Positions 35,004 through 44,442 of a stretch of 64,000 nt of DNA are shown piece by piece. How positions within the stretch are numbered: position 1 is the stretch's first letter; each line of letters begins with the position of its first letter. The stretch is from G965232465 sp965232465 (lineage in GTDB: Bacteria; Pseudomonadota; Alphaproteobacteria; JAQWUY01): contig OZ246977.1 of the NCBI GenBank assembly GCA_965232465.1, positions 186,001-250,000 of the forward strand. The letters are read 5' to 3'. The notes beneath the pieces are model-generated. The model saw only the letters and a program-made list of their open reading frames with translations, did no database searches and was not told the origin of the DNA. The translations under genes were made by a program, and so were the position numbers.

Positions 35004-35789
35004 ATGACAAAACCACCTGTAAAAGTATCGTTTAAAAATATTTGTAAATCGTTTGGCGATAACACTGTGTTATCCGATGTGTGTTTGGATGTATACCAAG
35101 GGGAAAGTCTGGTTATTCTGGGCGGTTCAGGTACGGGAAAATCTGTGTTATTAAAATGTATGATGGGATTGTTGATCCCCGACAACGGACACATTTTTAT
35201 CGACGGCATCGACACCACCCACATGGGGGAATCGCAACGGGCAAAAATCAATGCCCAAATTGGTATGTTGTTTCAAAATGGGGCGTTATTTGATTCCATG
35301 TCTGTGGCGGAAAATATTGCCTTTGCCCTGACCGCTGGACAGGGTAAAAAACTGCACCAAGTCATGGACAGAGTATACACATGCCTAAGCAAAGTTGGAT
35401 TATCGCAATCTGTGGCGGAAAAATCGCCTGCGGATTTATCAGGGGGTATGCGTAAACGGGTGGCATTGGCACGGGCAATTGCCGCATCCCCTGATATTAT
35501 CTTGTTTGATGAACCAACCACGGGATTAGACCCCATAACCACCACCACCATTGACGAATTGATACAGCACACAGTAAAAGCCATTGGGGCAACGGCAATT
35601 ACCATTACCCACGACATCGGATCCACCCGTCGGGTGGCGGATAAAGTCGCATTTTTATACGATGGAAAAATCGTCTGGCAGGGTACCGTTACCCAGATGG
35701 ATAATACGGATAATCCATTTGTACACCAATTTATTCATGGGCTTAGCAAAGGACCTATTGCATGGGCAAAGGGAAATATAGTCAATTAA
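35004..35789 (+). CDS. mlaF: Phospholipid-transport ABC ATPase, MlaF family
   Basis: Cytoplasmic ATPase partner of the preceding permease. Walker A GGSGTGKSVLLKC, Q-loop MLFQNGALFDSMSV, signature LSGGMRKRVALARAI, Walker B DIILFDEPTTGLDP and the H-loop ITITHDIGSTRRVADK are canonical; GALFDSMSV is typical for MlaF. Length 261 is normal. The gene ends 50 bases before a dispersed intergenic repeat. Confidence 0.93.
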   Translation: MTKPPVKVSFKNICKSFGDNTVLSDVCLDVYQGESLVILGGSGTGKSVLLKCMMGLLIPDNGHIFIDGIDTTHMGESQRAKINAQIGMLFQNGALFDSMSVAENIAFALTAGQGKKLHQVMDRVYTCLSKVGLSQSVAEKSPADLSGGMRKRVALARAIAASPDIILFDEPTTGLDPITTTTIDELIQHTVKAIGATAITITHDIGSTRRVADKVAFLYDGKIVWQGTVTQMDNTDNPFVHQFIHGLSKGPIAWAKGNIVN

Positions 35790-35840
35790 ATATAATTTGA
35801 TTGACTACATGCGGTTGCAACCGCTTGCCACGCAGTGGCA

Positions 35841-35929
35841 TTGTGGTGCAGAGTGGGGTGAGCGAGTGTTGTATTTTGTTGCACGAAGTGCAGGAAAATC
35901 AACATTATACCGAGCGAGGGGCGTTAGCC
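35841..35929 (+). repeat. Dispersed intergenic repeat, copy B
   Basis: This segment and flanks (about 35809-35935) contain several palindromes: GCGGTTGCAACCGC, GCCACGCAGTGGC and GGGGCGTTAGCCCC. Bases 35841-35929 match the minus strand of 30636-30719. The segment lies between mlaF and radA. A short open frame crosses it but has no coding signature. It looks like a structured repeat family. Confidence 0.6.
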
Positions 35930-36020
35930 CCTTAGACTTACGATATAACCAACAAAATAAAATGTGCAGTATAATTATGACGAATTATTTTATACCGAAT
36001 TGAATATATGTAACAGAAAA

Positions 36021-37388
36021 ATGGCAAAAACCAAATCCCAATTCGTTTGTAACGCCTGTGGCAATGTAACCGCCCGTTGGGCGGGAAAATGTGATGCCTG
36101 TAATGTGTGGAACACAATCGAAGAAAAACAAAATACCCCCGTTTCCTTAAACAGTAGTGGTGCAAAACGCAGAGGCGGACGCATATTATCGTTTGAACGG
36201 CTGAGCGATATAAACCCTCAGCAACAGCGATTTAGCACCAATATTAACGAATTTGATCGTGTTTGTGGGGGGGGACTGGTGCATGGTATGGTGGCGTTAA
36301 TTGGGGGCGATCCAGGAATTGGTAAGTCGACTTTGTTATTACAAATATCCGCATCACTCAGCCAATCCGTCAACACCGCATATGTATCTGGGGAAGAAAG
36401 CCTTGACCAAATTCGTCTGCGGGCAAAACGATTGGGGGTTAGCCATACAACGGCATATATGGCCGCATCGACAAACATGAACGATATACTCGCAACCATG
36501 GAATCCGCCAATCCCCCCAAGGTTATTATTATCGATTCGATCCAAACCATGTACTTAGACGCCATCGAATCCGCCCCCGGCACTGTGGCACAAGTACGGG
36601 CATGTGCGGGCGAACTGGTACGGGTGGCAAAACAACAAGGCATTTGTGTATTCATCGTGGGGCATGTGACCAAGGATGGGATGATTGCAGGTCCCCGTGT
36701 ATTGGAACACATGGTCGACACAGTATTATACTTCGAAGGGGAACGCACCCACCAATACCGTATTTTGCGTAGTGTCAAAAACCGTTTTGGGGCCACCGAT
36801 GAAATTGGGGTATTTGATATGACCGCATCGGGGCTGATGGAAGTTCCCGACCCCTCCGCCATATTTTTATCTACCTTAAATGATTCTGTATCCGGGTCTG
36901 CGGTATTTGCCGGGGTCGAAGGCACCCGTCCCATGTTGGTGGAAATACAAGCCTTGGTCAACCCCTCTGCTTATTCCACACCAAAACGCTCTGTTGTTGG
37001 CTGGGATAATAACCGCCTTGCCATGATATTAGCTGTTTTGGAAAAATGTGCTGGGCTGTCCTTGTCGAATTACGATGTATACCTAAATGTGGCGGGGGGA
37101 TTAAAGATTACGGAACCCGCATGTGATTTGGCGTGTGCAGCGGCGGTTATATCCGCCCATTTACAAAAACCTGTACCCGCACATAGTATCTTTTTTGGCG
37201 AAATTGGACTGACCGGCGATATCCGTACAGTCAATCAAACAGATACCCGTATGAGGGAATCGATAAAATTGGGTTTCAAACAAGCATTTTGCCCAAAAAA
37301 CCAACAACAATCTGATAAAACAACAGGGCTTCATACACATAAAATTGCCCACATACAAAATTTATACAATACAATTTACGATATATAG
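36021..37388 (+). CDS. radA: DNA repair protein RadA
   Basis: RecA-like ATPase/helicase that promotes branch migration in recombination. The N-terminal zinc finger is CNACGNVTARWAGKCDAC. Walker A is GGDPGIGKSTLLLQI, and the RadA-specific KNRFG motif appears as SVKNRFGATDEIG. The C-terminal Lon-like domain is present (SNYDVYLNVAGGLKITEP). I place the start at ATG 36021 because the zinc finger begins a few residues later and the upstream 19 codons are not conserved-looking. Length 455 is normal. Confidence 0.95.
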   Translation: MAKTKSQFVCNACGNVTARWAGKCDACNVWNTIEEKQNTPVSLNSSGAKRRGGRILSFERLSDINPQQQRFSTNINEFDRVCGGGLVHGMVALIGGDPGIGKSTLLLQISASLSQSVNTAYVSGEESLDQIRLRAKRLGVSHTTAYMAASTNMNDILATMESANPPKVIIIDSIQTMYLDAIESAPGTVAQVRACAGELVRVAKQQGICVFIVGHVTKDGMIAGPRVLEHMVDTVLYFEGERTHQYRILRSVKNRFGATDEIGVFDMTASGLMEVPDPSAIFLSTLNDSVSGSAVFAGVEGTRPMLVEIQALVNPSAYSTPKRSVVGWDNNRLAMILAVLEKCAGLSLSNYDVYLNVAGGLKITEPACDLACAAAVISAHLQKPVPAHSIFFGEIGLTGDIRTVNQTDTRMRESIKLGFKQAFCPKNQQQSDKTTGLHTHKIAHIQNLYNTIYDI

Positions 37389-37428
37389 TGTATACTACAA
37401 AAAACCGATTTTAAGTAGGAGAAAATTT

Positions 37429-38022
37429 ATGGAAATATATATTGTTGATGCTATCGTTGTCTTAGTTTTATTGTTTTTTGCAATCCGTTGTTTTATGGGG
37501 GGCATCATACGGGAAATTTTGTATTTAGCATCATGGGGTGTAACCATTTACCTCACCATGTATACATATGGGTACTTTATTCCCTTCTTTACCCCTTACA
37601 TAGAATCAGAAAATGTTGTTATTGGCACAGCTGTTGTTACGACATTTATTGTGTACTTCATAGTGTTTTATTTAATATCATCCCTAATCAATCGCATGCT
37701 GTCGATTTCTGTGTTAACGCCAATTAACAAATCCTTAGGATTCGTGTTTGGCATAGGTGAGGGATTGTTGATTTTGTCCATATTTTACATGGGAATAGCT
37801 GGGGTTGTGCAAGATCGCATGCCTAAAATCATTACAAACGCAAAATCGGAACCGGTTATCAGTTGGGTATCAAATAAATTGGTTGACACTTTCCCCGAAG
37901 AAGTACGCACCACTATCATAGAAAAACTCAGAAAAGCCGGGCAAGCCGCCGCCGATGTCCCGGTAATTAAGAACAAATTAAAGCAGGGGAAAGAAGCCTT
38001 AAAAGATGCGGTAAAAACATAA
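37429..38022 (+). CDS. cvpA: CvpA family membrane protein
   Basis: Four hydrophobic segments occupy residues about 3-20, 28-45, 63-85 and 105-125, matching the CvpA fold (VDAIVVLVLLFFAIRCFMGG at the N-terminus). The C-terminal 70 residues are charged and helical. CvpA is linked to colicin V production and envelope stress in enterobacteria; its precise role is not settled. AGGAG stands 7 bases before ATG 37429, which decides the start over an upstream in-frame ATG inside radA. It meets mnmA tail to tail with no gap. Confidence 0.85.
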   Translation: MEIYIVDAIVVLVLLFFAIRCFMGGIIREILYLASWGVTIYLTMYTYGYFIPFFTPYIESENVVIGTAVVTTFIVYFIVFYLISSLINRMLSISVLTPINKSLGFVFGIGEGLLILSIFYMGIAGVVQDRMPKIITNAKSEPVISWVSNKLVDTFPEEVRTTIIEKLRKAGQAAADVPVIKNKLKQGKEALKDAVKT

Positions 38023-39150
38023 TTATGTTTTATTTAAAATCCACCCCCCCCCTAACATGCGATTTTTATTATAAAATACGCATGCTTGCCCAGCCGATAT
38101 GCCGAATTCAGGGGTTGTAAAGGATACTTTTAGGGCGTTGTTTTCCACCCATACGGATGCTGCAACAGGCTTCATGATGGAGCGAATTTTTACATATACA
38201 GGAGTAGGGTTTGTGCTAAGGGGAGTGTCGCCAATCCAGTTTACATCTTTAAGGGTAATTTGGGTTTGTGCCAATGCGGATTTGGGACCAACGACCACTT
38301 CGTGGGTTTTTGGGCGAAGTGCCACCACATATAAGGGATCTGTGTTGTCCTTGCGACCACCGATGCGGATACCTTTGCGTTGTCCAATGGTATAATTGAT
38401 AATGCCATTGTGTGTCCCCAGTATAGCGCCATTAATATGAACGATATTTCCTGATTCGATACTGCCAGGGCGGAGTTTTGCCACCAAGTCCGCATATCCC
38501 CCATTGGGGACAAAGCATATATCTTGGCTGTCGGGTTTGTCCGCCACTACTAATCTGTATTTATGGGCAAGTTTACGGGTTTCATCTTTGCACATATGTC
38601 CCAATGGAAATCGCAAAAAATCCAGTTGTCGTTGTGTTGTTGAAAATAAAAAATATGATTGATCTTTGGTGGTGTCCGCACCCCGATGCAGTTCGTTTTG
38701 TATCGTCCCGATTTTGCGTTGAATATAATGCCCTGTTGCAAGGCAGTCGGCACCCAATTCCTTGGCGGTTTGTAATAAATCCTTGAATTTAACCGTTTGA
38801 TTGCAGGTAACACAGGGAATGGGTGTTTCGCCCCGAATATATGCATCGGCAAAATTATCAATAACATCTTGTTTGAATTTGCTTTCATAATCCAATACAT
38901 AATGAGGGAAGTCGAATTTTGCCGCCACACTACGGGCATCGTCAATGTCTTGACCGGCACAGCAGGCGTTTTTCTTATCAATACTCCCTTGGTGATCGTA
39001 TAATTGCAGGGTTATCCCTATGACTTTAAATCCTTGTTCCTTTAACATGCAGGCGACGACTGAGCTGTCGACCCCGCCGGACATGGCAACAACCACCCGT
39101 GTTTCTGAGGGTTTTTTATCGAATCCTAGTGTGTTTTTTTTTGTGTTCAT
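38023..39150 (-). CDS. mnmA: tRNA-specific 2-thiouridylase
   Basis: Thiolates U34 of tRNA-Lys, Glu and Gln. The PP-loop motif AMSGGVDSSVVACML is near residue 23, the first catalytic Cys lies in TPIPCVTCNQTVKF, and DSQDICFVPNGGY and the second Cys region FGISAGQACVFY are present. Length 375 is normal. A 107-base gap separates it from divergent hisG and should hold both promoters. Confidence 0.95.
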   Translation of the reverse strand: MNTKKNTLGFDKKPSETRVVVAMSGGVDSSVVACMLKEQGFKVIGITLQLYDHQGSIDKKNACCAGQDIDDARSVAAKFDFPHYVLDYESKFKQDVIDNFADAYIRGETPIPCVTCNQTVKFKDLLQTAKELGADCLATGHYIQRKIGTIQNELHRGADTTKDQSYFLFSTTQRQLDFLRFPLGHMCKDETRKLAHKYRLVVADKPDSQDICFVPNGGYADLVAKLRPGSIESGNIVHINGAILGTHNGIINYTIGQRKGIRIGGRKDNTDPLYVVALRPKTHEVVVGPKSALAQTQITLKDVNWIGDTPLSTNPTPVYVKIRSIMKPVAASVWVENNALKVSFTTPEFGISAGQACVFYNKNRMLGGGWILNKT

Positions 39151-39257
39151 GGGCGTAATGTAGTTTTTTTTTACAAAAAACGCAAGGTTTGACTAGATTT
39201 TTATATAAAAAAAAGTCATATTGTGGTCTGATACTATTAATATGCAAGGTAACAATT

Positions 39258-39908
39258 ATGAAAGATTTGGTTATTGCCATTCCAAAAGGGAGAATCTTAA
39301 AACAACTAACGCCATTTTTTGGCAAAGTCAACATTGTGCCAGAGGAGGCGTTTTTTGACGATAAAGCCCGACAGTTACAATTTGGCACGAATCACGCACA
39401 TATATCAATTATTCGGGTGCGTAGTTTTGATGTGGCGACTTTTGTTGCCTTCGGTGCGGCCCATATGGGGGTGTGTGGCAATGATGTATTGGCGGAATTT
39501 GATTATACGGGGATTTATGCTCCGGTGGATTTAAAAATCGGGGCATGTCGATTGTCGATTGCCCAACCGAATGATACGCAGCAGGATATGAACCCCGCCA
39601 CTTGGTCACATATGCGGATTGCCACAAAATATCCCCATTTAACACAAAAATATTTCGAATCGCAGGGCATTGGAACGGAAATTATCAAATTGAATGGGGC
39701 AATGGAACTTGCCCCCAATCTGGGATTGTGTCATCGTATTGTCGATTTGGTCAGCACAGGCAGTACCTTAAAGCAAAATAATTTGTTGGAAATGGAAACG
39801 ATTATGCACATTACCAGTCGTTTGATTGTCAATCGTACGGCATATAAAACCAGAAATAGGGAAATACAGTTCTGGATTGATGCGTTTGCCGATTGTGTGG
39901 AGTCATGA
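39258..39908 (+). CDS. hisG: ATP phosphoribosyltransferase, short form
   Basis: First step of histidine synthesis, joining PRPP to ATP. The start MKDLVIAIPKGRIL is diagnostic, and the PRPP-binding region reads VDLVSTGSTLKQNNL. At 216 residues it is the short form, which needs the regulatory partner HisZ; hisZ is not in the window. ATG 39258 is chosen because upstream codons run into non-conserved AT-rich sequence. maf follows after one base. Confidence 0.94.
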   Translation: MKDLVIAIPKGRILKQLTPFFGKVNIVPEEAFFDDKARQLQFGTNHAHISIIRVRSFDVATFVAFGAAHMGVCGNDVLAEFDYTGIYAPVDLKIGACRLSIAQPNDTQQDMNPATWSHMRIATKYPHLTQKYFESQGIGTEIIKLNGAMELAPNLGLCHRIVDLVSTGSTLKQNNLLEMETIMHITSRLIVNRTAYKTRNREIQFWIDAFADCVES

Positions 39909-39909
39909 T

Positions 39910-40473
39910 ATGGATGTTATATTAGCTTCCGCATCGTTCCGTCGCCAAGATATATTACGACAAATCGGATTTGATACATATGTGGTGCACCCCACCGGTA
40001 TTGATGAGACTCCACATAAAGATGAAAGCGGTCGACCGTATGCTTTACGCATGGCACAGGAAAAGGCGTATGTGGTACATATGGCTGATGATACTTGTGT
40101 ATTGTCCGCTGATACAGTGGTGTGCACCAGCCGTAGGATATTACCCAAGGTCGAAGACATCGATACCGCCAAAGAGTGTATTACCTATTTAGCGGGGCGA
40201 CGGCATACAGTATATACGGCCATGTGTTTGCGGACACCCAGCCATACGCATATCAAAGTCATAAAAACTATGGTACAGTTGAAAAATCTTGACCAAGGGG
40301 AAATTCAGGATTATATACACCATGGCGATTGGCATGGCAAGGCGGGGGGATATGCCATACAGGGGTATGCCAGTCGGTATATTTCCCAAATTAGCGGTAG
40401 TTATTCGGCGGTGGTGGGGCTGGATGCCCATACGGTGTATAAATGGTTGCGACAGTATGGATTGATACAATAA
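39910..40473 (+). CDS. maf: Maf-family nucleoside triphosphate pyrophosphatase
   Basis: House-cleaning pyrophosphatase that removes non-canonical or excess nucleotides. Family motifs: ILASASFRRQDIL at the start, DETPHKDES, LSADTVV and GKAGGYAIQGYASRYI. Length 187 is typical. It begins one base after hisG, and its stop overlaps the next start (TAATG), so hisG-maf-rng-yacG form one operon, as often seen in alphaproteobacteria for maf-rng-yacG. Confidence 0.93.
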   Translation: MDVILASASFRRQDILRQIGFDTYVVHPTGIDETPHKDESGRPYALRMAQEKAYVVHMADDTCVLSADTVVCTSRRILPKVEDIDTAKECITYLAGRRHTVYTAMCLRTPSHTHIKVIKTMVQLKNLDQGEIQDYIHHGDWHGKAGGYAIQGYASRYISQISGSYSAVVGLDAHTVYKWLRQYGLIQ

Positions 40474-41801
40474 TGGAATATTATATACAACACAGATTGG
40501 GTGAAACCGCAGTTGCAGTTTTAAATCCCCAACGGGAAATGGTCGCATACACAATCGAACGCCACCACAACCCTAGTCTTGTTGGCGGTATATATGTGGC
40601 ACGGGTACATGAAGTCAATCCGTCCCAATCCATAGGCATTGTTGATTTGGGGGGGCAAAAGGCCATATTAAACGATACAACAAGTTTGACGGAAGGGTGC
40701 CTGATATTGGTACAAGTTTTAAGAGATGGTTTTCAACATAAATTACCCGCTGTGCACCGTCGTATATCCATTGAAAATGTGTATTTTGTAAAAAATAGCA
40801 CTGGCAAAAATATTACATTCGATCGTACCATAGGACAAGGAAAAGCCCGTGCGGAATTGAAAAACTGTATATGTCAAATTATTGGCGATGATACAGGTGT
40901 ATTTATCAAAAAACAATGTCTGTATGCGGACATAAAAACATTGCAATTGGCGTATGCGGATATTAAAACCGCATTGCAGGGTATTTTACGGATGAATACC
41001 CACAAAATACAACAGATACGCCCCGCCCCCAATTTAATACAACGGACTGTACAAAATGCACAGGCTGGGTCGGTGGTGGTTGTGGATGATTTGGAAACTT
41101 TACACTTAATAAAACAAGCACAAAATCCCAAAATTGATATATGCCATTATAAGCAAGGGGATGCGTTTGAACAGGCGGGTATTTATGATATGGTGGAAAG
41201 TCTGTTACAACGCAAAGTTCCGCTTGAAAAGGGCGGAAGTGTGGTGTTTGAAAATACGGAAGCATTAACGGCGATTGATGTGAACATGGGCAATGTCGCA
41301 AATATGAATAAGGGGGATGATGCGTTGTTCCGTTTTAATAAGACTGCCTGTCGTATTATTGCCCAACATATTGTGTTGCGTCATATTTCGGGCTTAATCG
41401 TGATTGATTTTGTCCGCATGAAAAATCGGGGTATGATGAAACAAGTTCCCAAGGTGTTACAATCATGTATGCGTACTTTTGATCCCGCTGGTATATGGGA
41501 TGTGATGGATATTACCAAATCGGGATTGGTTGAAATGACCCGTAAACGCACCCGTCCCAGTATAGCGGATACCATGTTGGTACCACCCACAGACAGGCAT
41601 AAAAACCCAGAAACTGTGGCATTGGAATTGGTGCAACAGCTGTTACGAACCGTATCGGTTGGTACGCCAACAATCTTTGCCCCCTATGTGGTGATTGATA
41701 CATTGCAAAAATCATCGCTTATAAAAAAATGCGAAAACCGTATTAAAAAGACGATTGTATTACAAAACCACCCAACCGCATATACAGATTGGATAAAATA
41801 A
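40473..41801 (+). CDS. rng: Ribonuclease E/G family protein
   Basis: Endoribonuclease of the RNase E/G family. The S1-like N-terminal domain includes VHEVNPSQSIGIVDLGGQKA. The catalytic Asp residues lie in ALTAIDVNMGN and LIVIDFVRMKNR. The protein is 442 residues long and lacks the long C-terminal scaffold of RNase E, so it is of the G-like type, usually involved in rRNA 5' maturation and mRNA decay. No CPxC zinc link is apparent in the expected place. Start and stop both overlap neighbours by one base. Confidence 0.9.
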   Translation: MEYYIQHRLGETAVAVLNPQREMVAYTIERHHNPSLVGGIYVARVHEVNPSQSIGIVDLGGQKAILNDTTSLTEGCLILVQVLRDGFQHKLPAVHRRISIENVYFVKNSTGKNITFDRTIGQGKARAELKNCICQIIGDDTGVFIKKQCLYADIKTLQLAYADIKTALQGILRMNTHKIQQIRPAPNLIQRTVQNAQAGSVVVVDDLETLHLIKQAQNPKIDICHYKQGDAFEQAGIYDMVESLLQRKVPLEKGGSVVFENTEALTAIDVNMGNVANMNKGDDALFRFNKTACRIIAQHIVLRHISGLIVIDFVRMKNRGMMKQVPKVLQSCMRTFDPAGIWDVMDITKSGLVEMTRKRTRPSIADTMLVPPTDRHKNPETVALELVQQLLRTVSVGTPTIFAPYVVIDTLQKSSLIKKCENRIKKTIVLQNHPTAYTDWIK

Positions 41802-41977
41802 TGGTAAAATGTGTTATATGTAAAAAACAAGAAGTATCAGAAAAATACCACCCATTTTGTGGCAAGCACTGTGCGGATATGGACTTATATCATTGGACGA
41901 CGGAACGCTATACAGTGCCTGCGGACGATATGGCATACGAGGAATCCATACCTGATACGATACATACAACACATTAA
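41801..41977 (+). CDS. yacG: Zinc protein YacG (DNA gyrase inhibitor family)
   Basis: A 58-residue protein with four Cys as zinc ligands (CVIC and CGKHC) and the ADMDLYHW segment, typical of YacG/DUF329. In E. coli YacG binds and inhibits DNA gyrase. ATG 41801 overlaps the rng stop. It closes the hisG-maf-rng-yacG operon. Confidence 0.9.
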   Translation: MVKCVICKKQEVSEKYHPFCGKHCADMDLYHWTTERYTVPADDMAYEESIPDTIHTTH

Positions 41978-42002
41978 AAATCAAAAGGAAAGATAAAATA
42001 TC

Positions 42003-42784
42003 ATGATTTTTGAAAAACAAGAATATCAAGAAAAATGCATCGACAATATAGTATCTATTTTAGGTAGGATGGATAATTTTTTGGAGGATGATTTATCAGA
42101 TTTAGATATATCATTAAAAAAACACTATGCAAAAAACAATTACAAAATAACTGATTTCCCCATTAAAACCCATAACAATATTGATGTTTTAATGGAGACG
42201 GGGACGGGGAAAACATTTTGTTATCTGAAAACCATATTTGAATTAAACAAAAATTTTAAAAAATCTCGTTTTATTATTATTGTCCCCCGCACTTCCATTC
42301 GTGCGGGCGTGAAACAAAATATTGAACAGACGGCAGAATATTTTAAGTCTTATAAAAAATCGTTAAATGTTATTGAAATAAAAGATGCAAAAAAAGATAT
42401 TGGTCAAATTGAAAATCAATTTTTAAATGCTGACAATACGATACAGGTTTTGTTATTAACCAATAGTTCCATTAACAAAAACACAAACAATATGAATCGA
42501 AGGGGGGAGAGACCTTTACTGTATCAGGGTAGTACATGGGAAAATATTGCCCGTATGTCGCCTGTGGTTATTATTGATGAACCGCATATGTTAACGGGGG
42601 ATGCGACAACAAAAGCATTGGCAAAGTTAGATAAAAGCCTTGTTATAAGGTTTGGGGCAACATACCCAACAGATAAGAAAAAGCCAGAAACGCATTTATC
42701 AAATGTAGCATTCGTACTCGACAGCATTTCGGCGTTTAATCAATTTTTAGTAAAACGGATTCGGGTCAATACAATCTGGAGAGG
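42003..42784 (+). pseudogene. Type III restriction enzyme Res-like helicase, 5' fragment cut by an IS
   Basis: The N-terminal 260 residues resemble the helicase part of type III Res or a related DEAD/DEAH protein. Walker A is LMETGTGKTFCYL, Walker B VVIIDEPHML, and the TYPTD motif sits near residue 221. The frame runs into the terminal repeat of the IS at 42785 and stops at 42800. The rest of the helicase and the nuclease domain are missing, and no mod (methylase) gene is present. AAGGAAAG precedes ATG 42003. It starts 26 bases after yacG, so accessory DNA was inserted right behind the housekeeping operon. Confidence 0.8.
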
Positions 42785-42853
42785 TGGTCCCCTTTGTTAG
42801 GACAGTACTAAGCCTATTTTAAGCTTCACTTATGTGGTTAAATATGTATATTC

Positions 42854-43708
42854 TCATGTAAAAGTAAGTGTAGCCGTAGGCGGAACTTCTTTTGCATGAG
42901 AATGCATTGTATATGTTTCTGCGGGTGTTGTCAAACCGAAATGTGAATGGGGTCTATCTTGGTTGTAAAATTTAAGCCATTTTCTTATGCTTTCCTTAGC
43001 CATTACACCGCTGGTAAATGCTTGCAAATAAACACATTCATACTTCAATGATTTCCAAAATCTTTCAATTATGACATTATCCTTCCAACACCCTTTACCA
43101 TCCATAGATATACGAATACCATTATCTTTTAAGGTATCCGTAAAATCAAGGGAAGTAAACTGACTGCCTTGGTCTGTATTAAATATCTCTGGGGTGGGGT
43201 ATTTTGCCAAAGCATCATTTAACGCTTCAACACAAAACCTACTATCCAGCGTATTAGATAAACGCCATGAGAGTACCTTCCTACTATACCAATCCATAAC
43301 AGCAACCAAATATAAAAACCCTCGTTTGATCGGGATATAAGTAATATCTGTACACCAAACCTGATTAGGACGGTTAATATCCAAGTTTCTCAACAAATAC
43401 GGATACACCTTGTGTTGCGGGTTTATAGTAGATGTTTTTGGCTCTTGGTAAATTGCTTTTAGCCTCAGTACCTTCATCAGCCTGCGGATGCGTTTTCTGC
43501 CGACCTTATAGCCTTGGCGGATTAAATGACGCATCATTTGCCTCGCACCATAAAAAGGCGTTTGTAAATGTTGCTGGGCTATCTGTTCCATCAACTCCAC
43601 ATTAAAATCACTCTCTTCTTTACATTGATAGTAATAACTTGAACGGTTCATTCCAAGCAACTCGCATTGACGCACAATACTTAAATCGGGGGAATTAGAA
43701 TTTACCAT
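42854..43708 (-). CDS. IS3-family transposase OrfB
   Basis: DDE integrase-type subunit. HTH_21 region TPFYGARQMMRHLIRQGYKV, first Asp in VWCTDITYIP, second in FNTDQGSQFTS, Glu in VIIERFWKSLKYECVY, and the C-terminal DRPHSHFGLTTPAE. It can begin at ATG 43708, but the usual product would be a fusion with OrfA by -1 slippage on the A9 run (43708-43716). All catalytic residues are intact. Confidence 0.92.
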   Translation of the reverse strand: MVNSNSPDLSIVRQCELLGMNRSSYYYQCKEESDFNVELMEQIAQQHLQTPFYGARQMMRHLIRQGYKVGRKRIRRLMKVLRLKAIYQEPKTSTINPQHKVYPYLLRNLDINRPNQVWCTDITYIPIKRGFLYLVAVMDWYSRKVLSWRLSNTLDSRFCVEALNDALAKYPTPEIFNTDQGSQFTSLDFTDTLKDNGIRISMDGKGCWKDNVIIERFWKSLKYECVYLQAFTSGVMAKESIRKWLKFYNQDRPHSHFGLTTPAETYTMHSHAKEVPPTATLTFT

Positions 43709-44013
43709 TTTTTTTTAACCTGTAATCCTAAACGATCCGAAATGTCCGACAAAAAATCCCGTTCAATCGTCAATTGACCTATCTTGGCATGAAGCTCTTT
43801 AACATGGGCTTCGCTATCATGCTTTTGTTTGTCAAGCTTGCCTGAAAATCCTGCCTCAATAGAGCAAACAGCCTCTCGCTTCCACCTTTGAATAACCGTA
43901 GCATGCACTCCAAAACGAGACGATAATTCCGATATCGGCGTGTCATCACGCAATACTGCCAAAACAACCTCTTTTTTGAATTTAGCAGGGTAATTCTTCC
44001 GTATTTTACTCAT
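43702..44013 (-). CDS. IS3-family transposase OrfA
   Basis: A 103-residue helix-turn-helix protein (PAKFKKEVVLAVLRDDTPIS, then LSSRFGVHATVIQRWKREA) with a C-terminal zipper-like helix (IGQLTIERDFLSDISDRLGL). Its last codons include an A9 run where ribosomes could slip into orfB. AGGAG precedes the start. Confidence 0.9.
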   Translation of the reverse strand: MSKIRKNYPAKFKKEVVLAVLRDDTPISELSSRFGVHATVIQRWKREAVCSIEAGFSGKLDKQKHDSEAHVKELHAKIGQLTIERDFLSDISDRLGLQVKKKW

Positions 44014-44089
44014 TTAATAAATCTCCTTATTTCTATATATAAATGAAATATAAATGAAACTTAAATCATTGTCCAGTTTTTGGGGGCCA

Positions 44090-44298
44090 CTTCTGTTTAG
44101 GCGACTGTTTTCTTTATGAAAAACGATTGTGCCCAATCTATAAGCTGTTTTGTTTTTATGTTGTTGAATGTCCCCTATCAGCTGTCGTACATTTTTTTTC
44201 GTCCACTTATAAGGGCGCTGATATTCTGGGATATATAAATTATCCATGGCAAACAGGTCTCTTATACTTTTAATGTCTTCTATGTCTGCCCTATTCAT
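44090..44298 (-). pseudogene. DUF262 (GmrSD-type) gene, 5' fragment cut by an IS
   Basis: About 70 native residues remain from ATG 44298. They include DNLYIPEYQRPYKWTKKNVR and GTIVFHKEN, the N-terminal motif region of DUF262 proteins (IPxYQRxYxW), found in GmrS/GmrD-type modification-dependent restriction and other defence proteins. The frame then crosses into the IS end and stops at 44014. The remaining several hundred residues of the family are absent. Confidence 0.78.
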
Positions 44299-44442
44299 TT
44301 CTTTTTACCTACCCATAATTTTATTATACATATATCCAATCTGTCGACTGCTTCCCACTATTGACCTTGCCCCCCCCTTTATTTTCCAACAAAAACAAGT
44401 CGTAGATAGCAATAATTCATATTTTATTATATGTCAAGCGTA

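Larger units (their letters stand above)
42785..44089 (-). mobile_element. IS3-family insertion sequence, 1305 bp, between two gene fragments
   Basis: Terminal repeats TGGTCCCC (42785-42792) and, in reverse complement, TGGCCCCC (ending 44089) bound the element. They extend outward as AGAGG and AGAAG. It encodes OrfA and OrfB on the minus strand. No target duplication is visible, which suggests a rearrangement after insertion. Related to the element at 61.8 kb by end sequence and protein similarity. Confidence 0.88.

Noticed and set aside
35797..36003. Open frame of 68 codons between mlaF and radA
   Set aside because: It crosses the palindromic dispersed repeat, has no ribosome site and reads like translated repeat sequence rather than protein.
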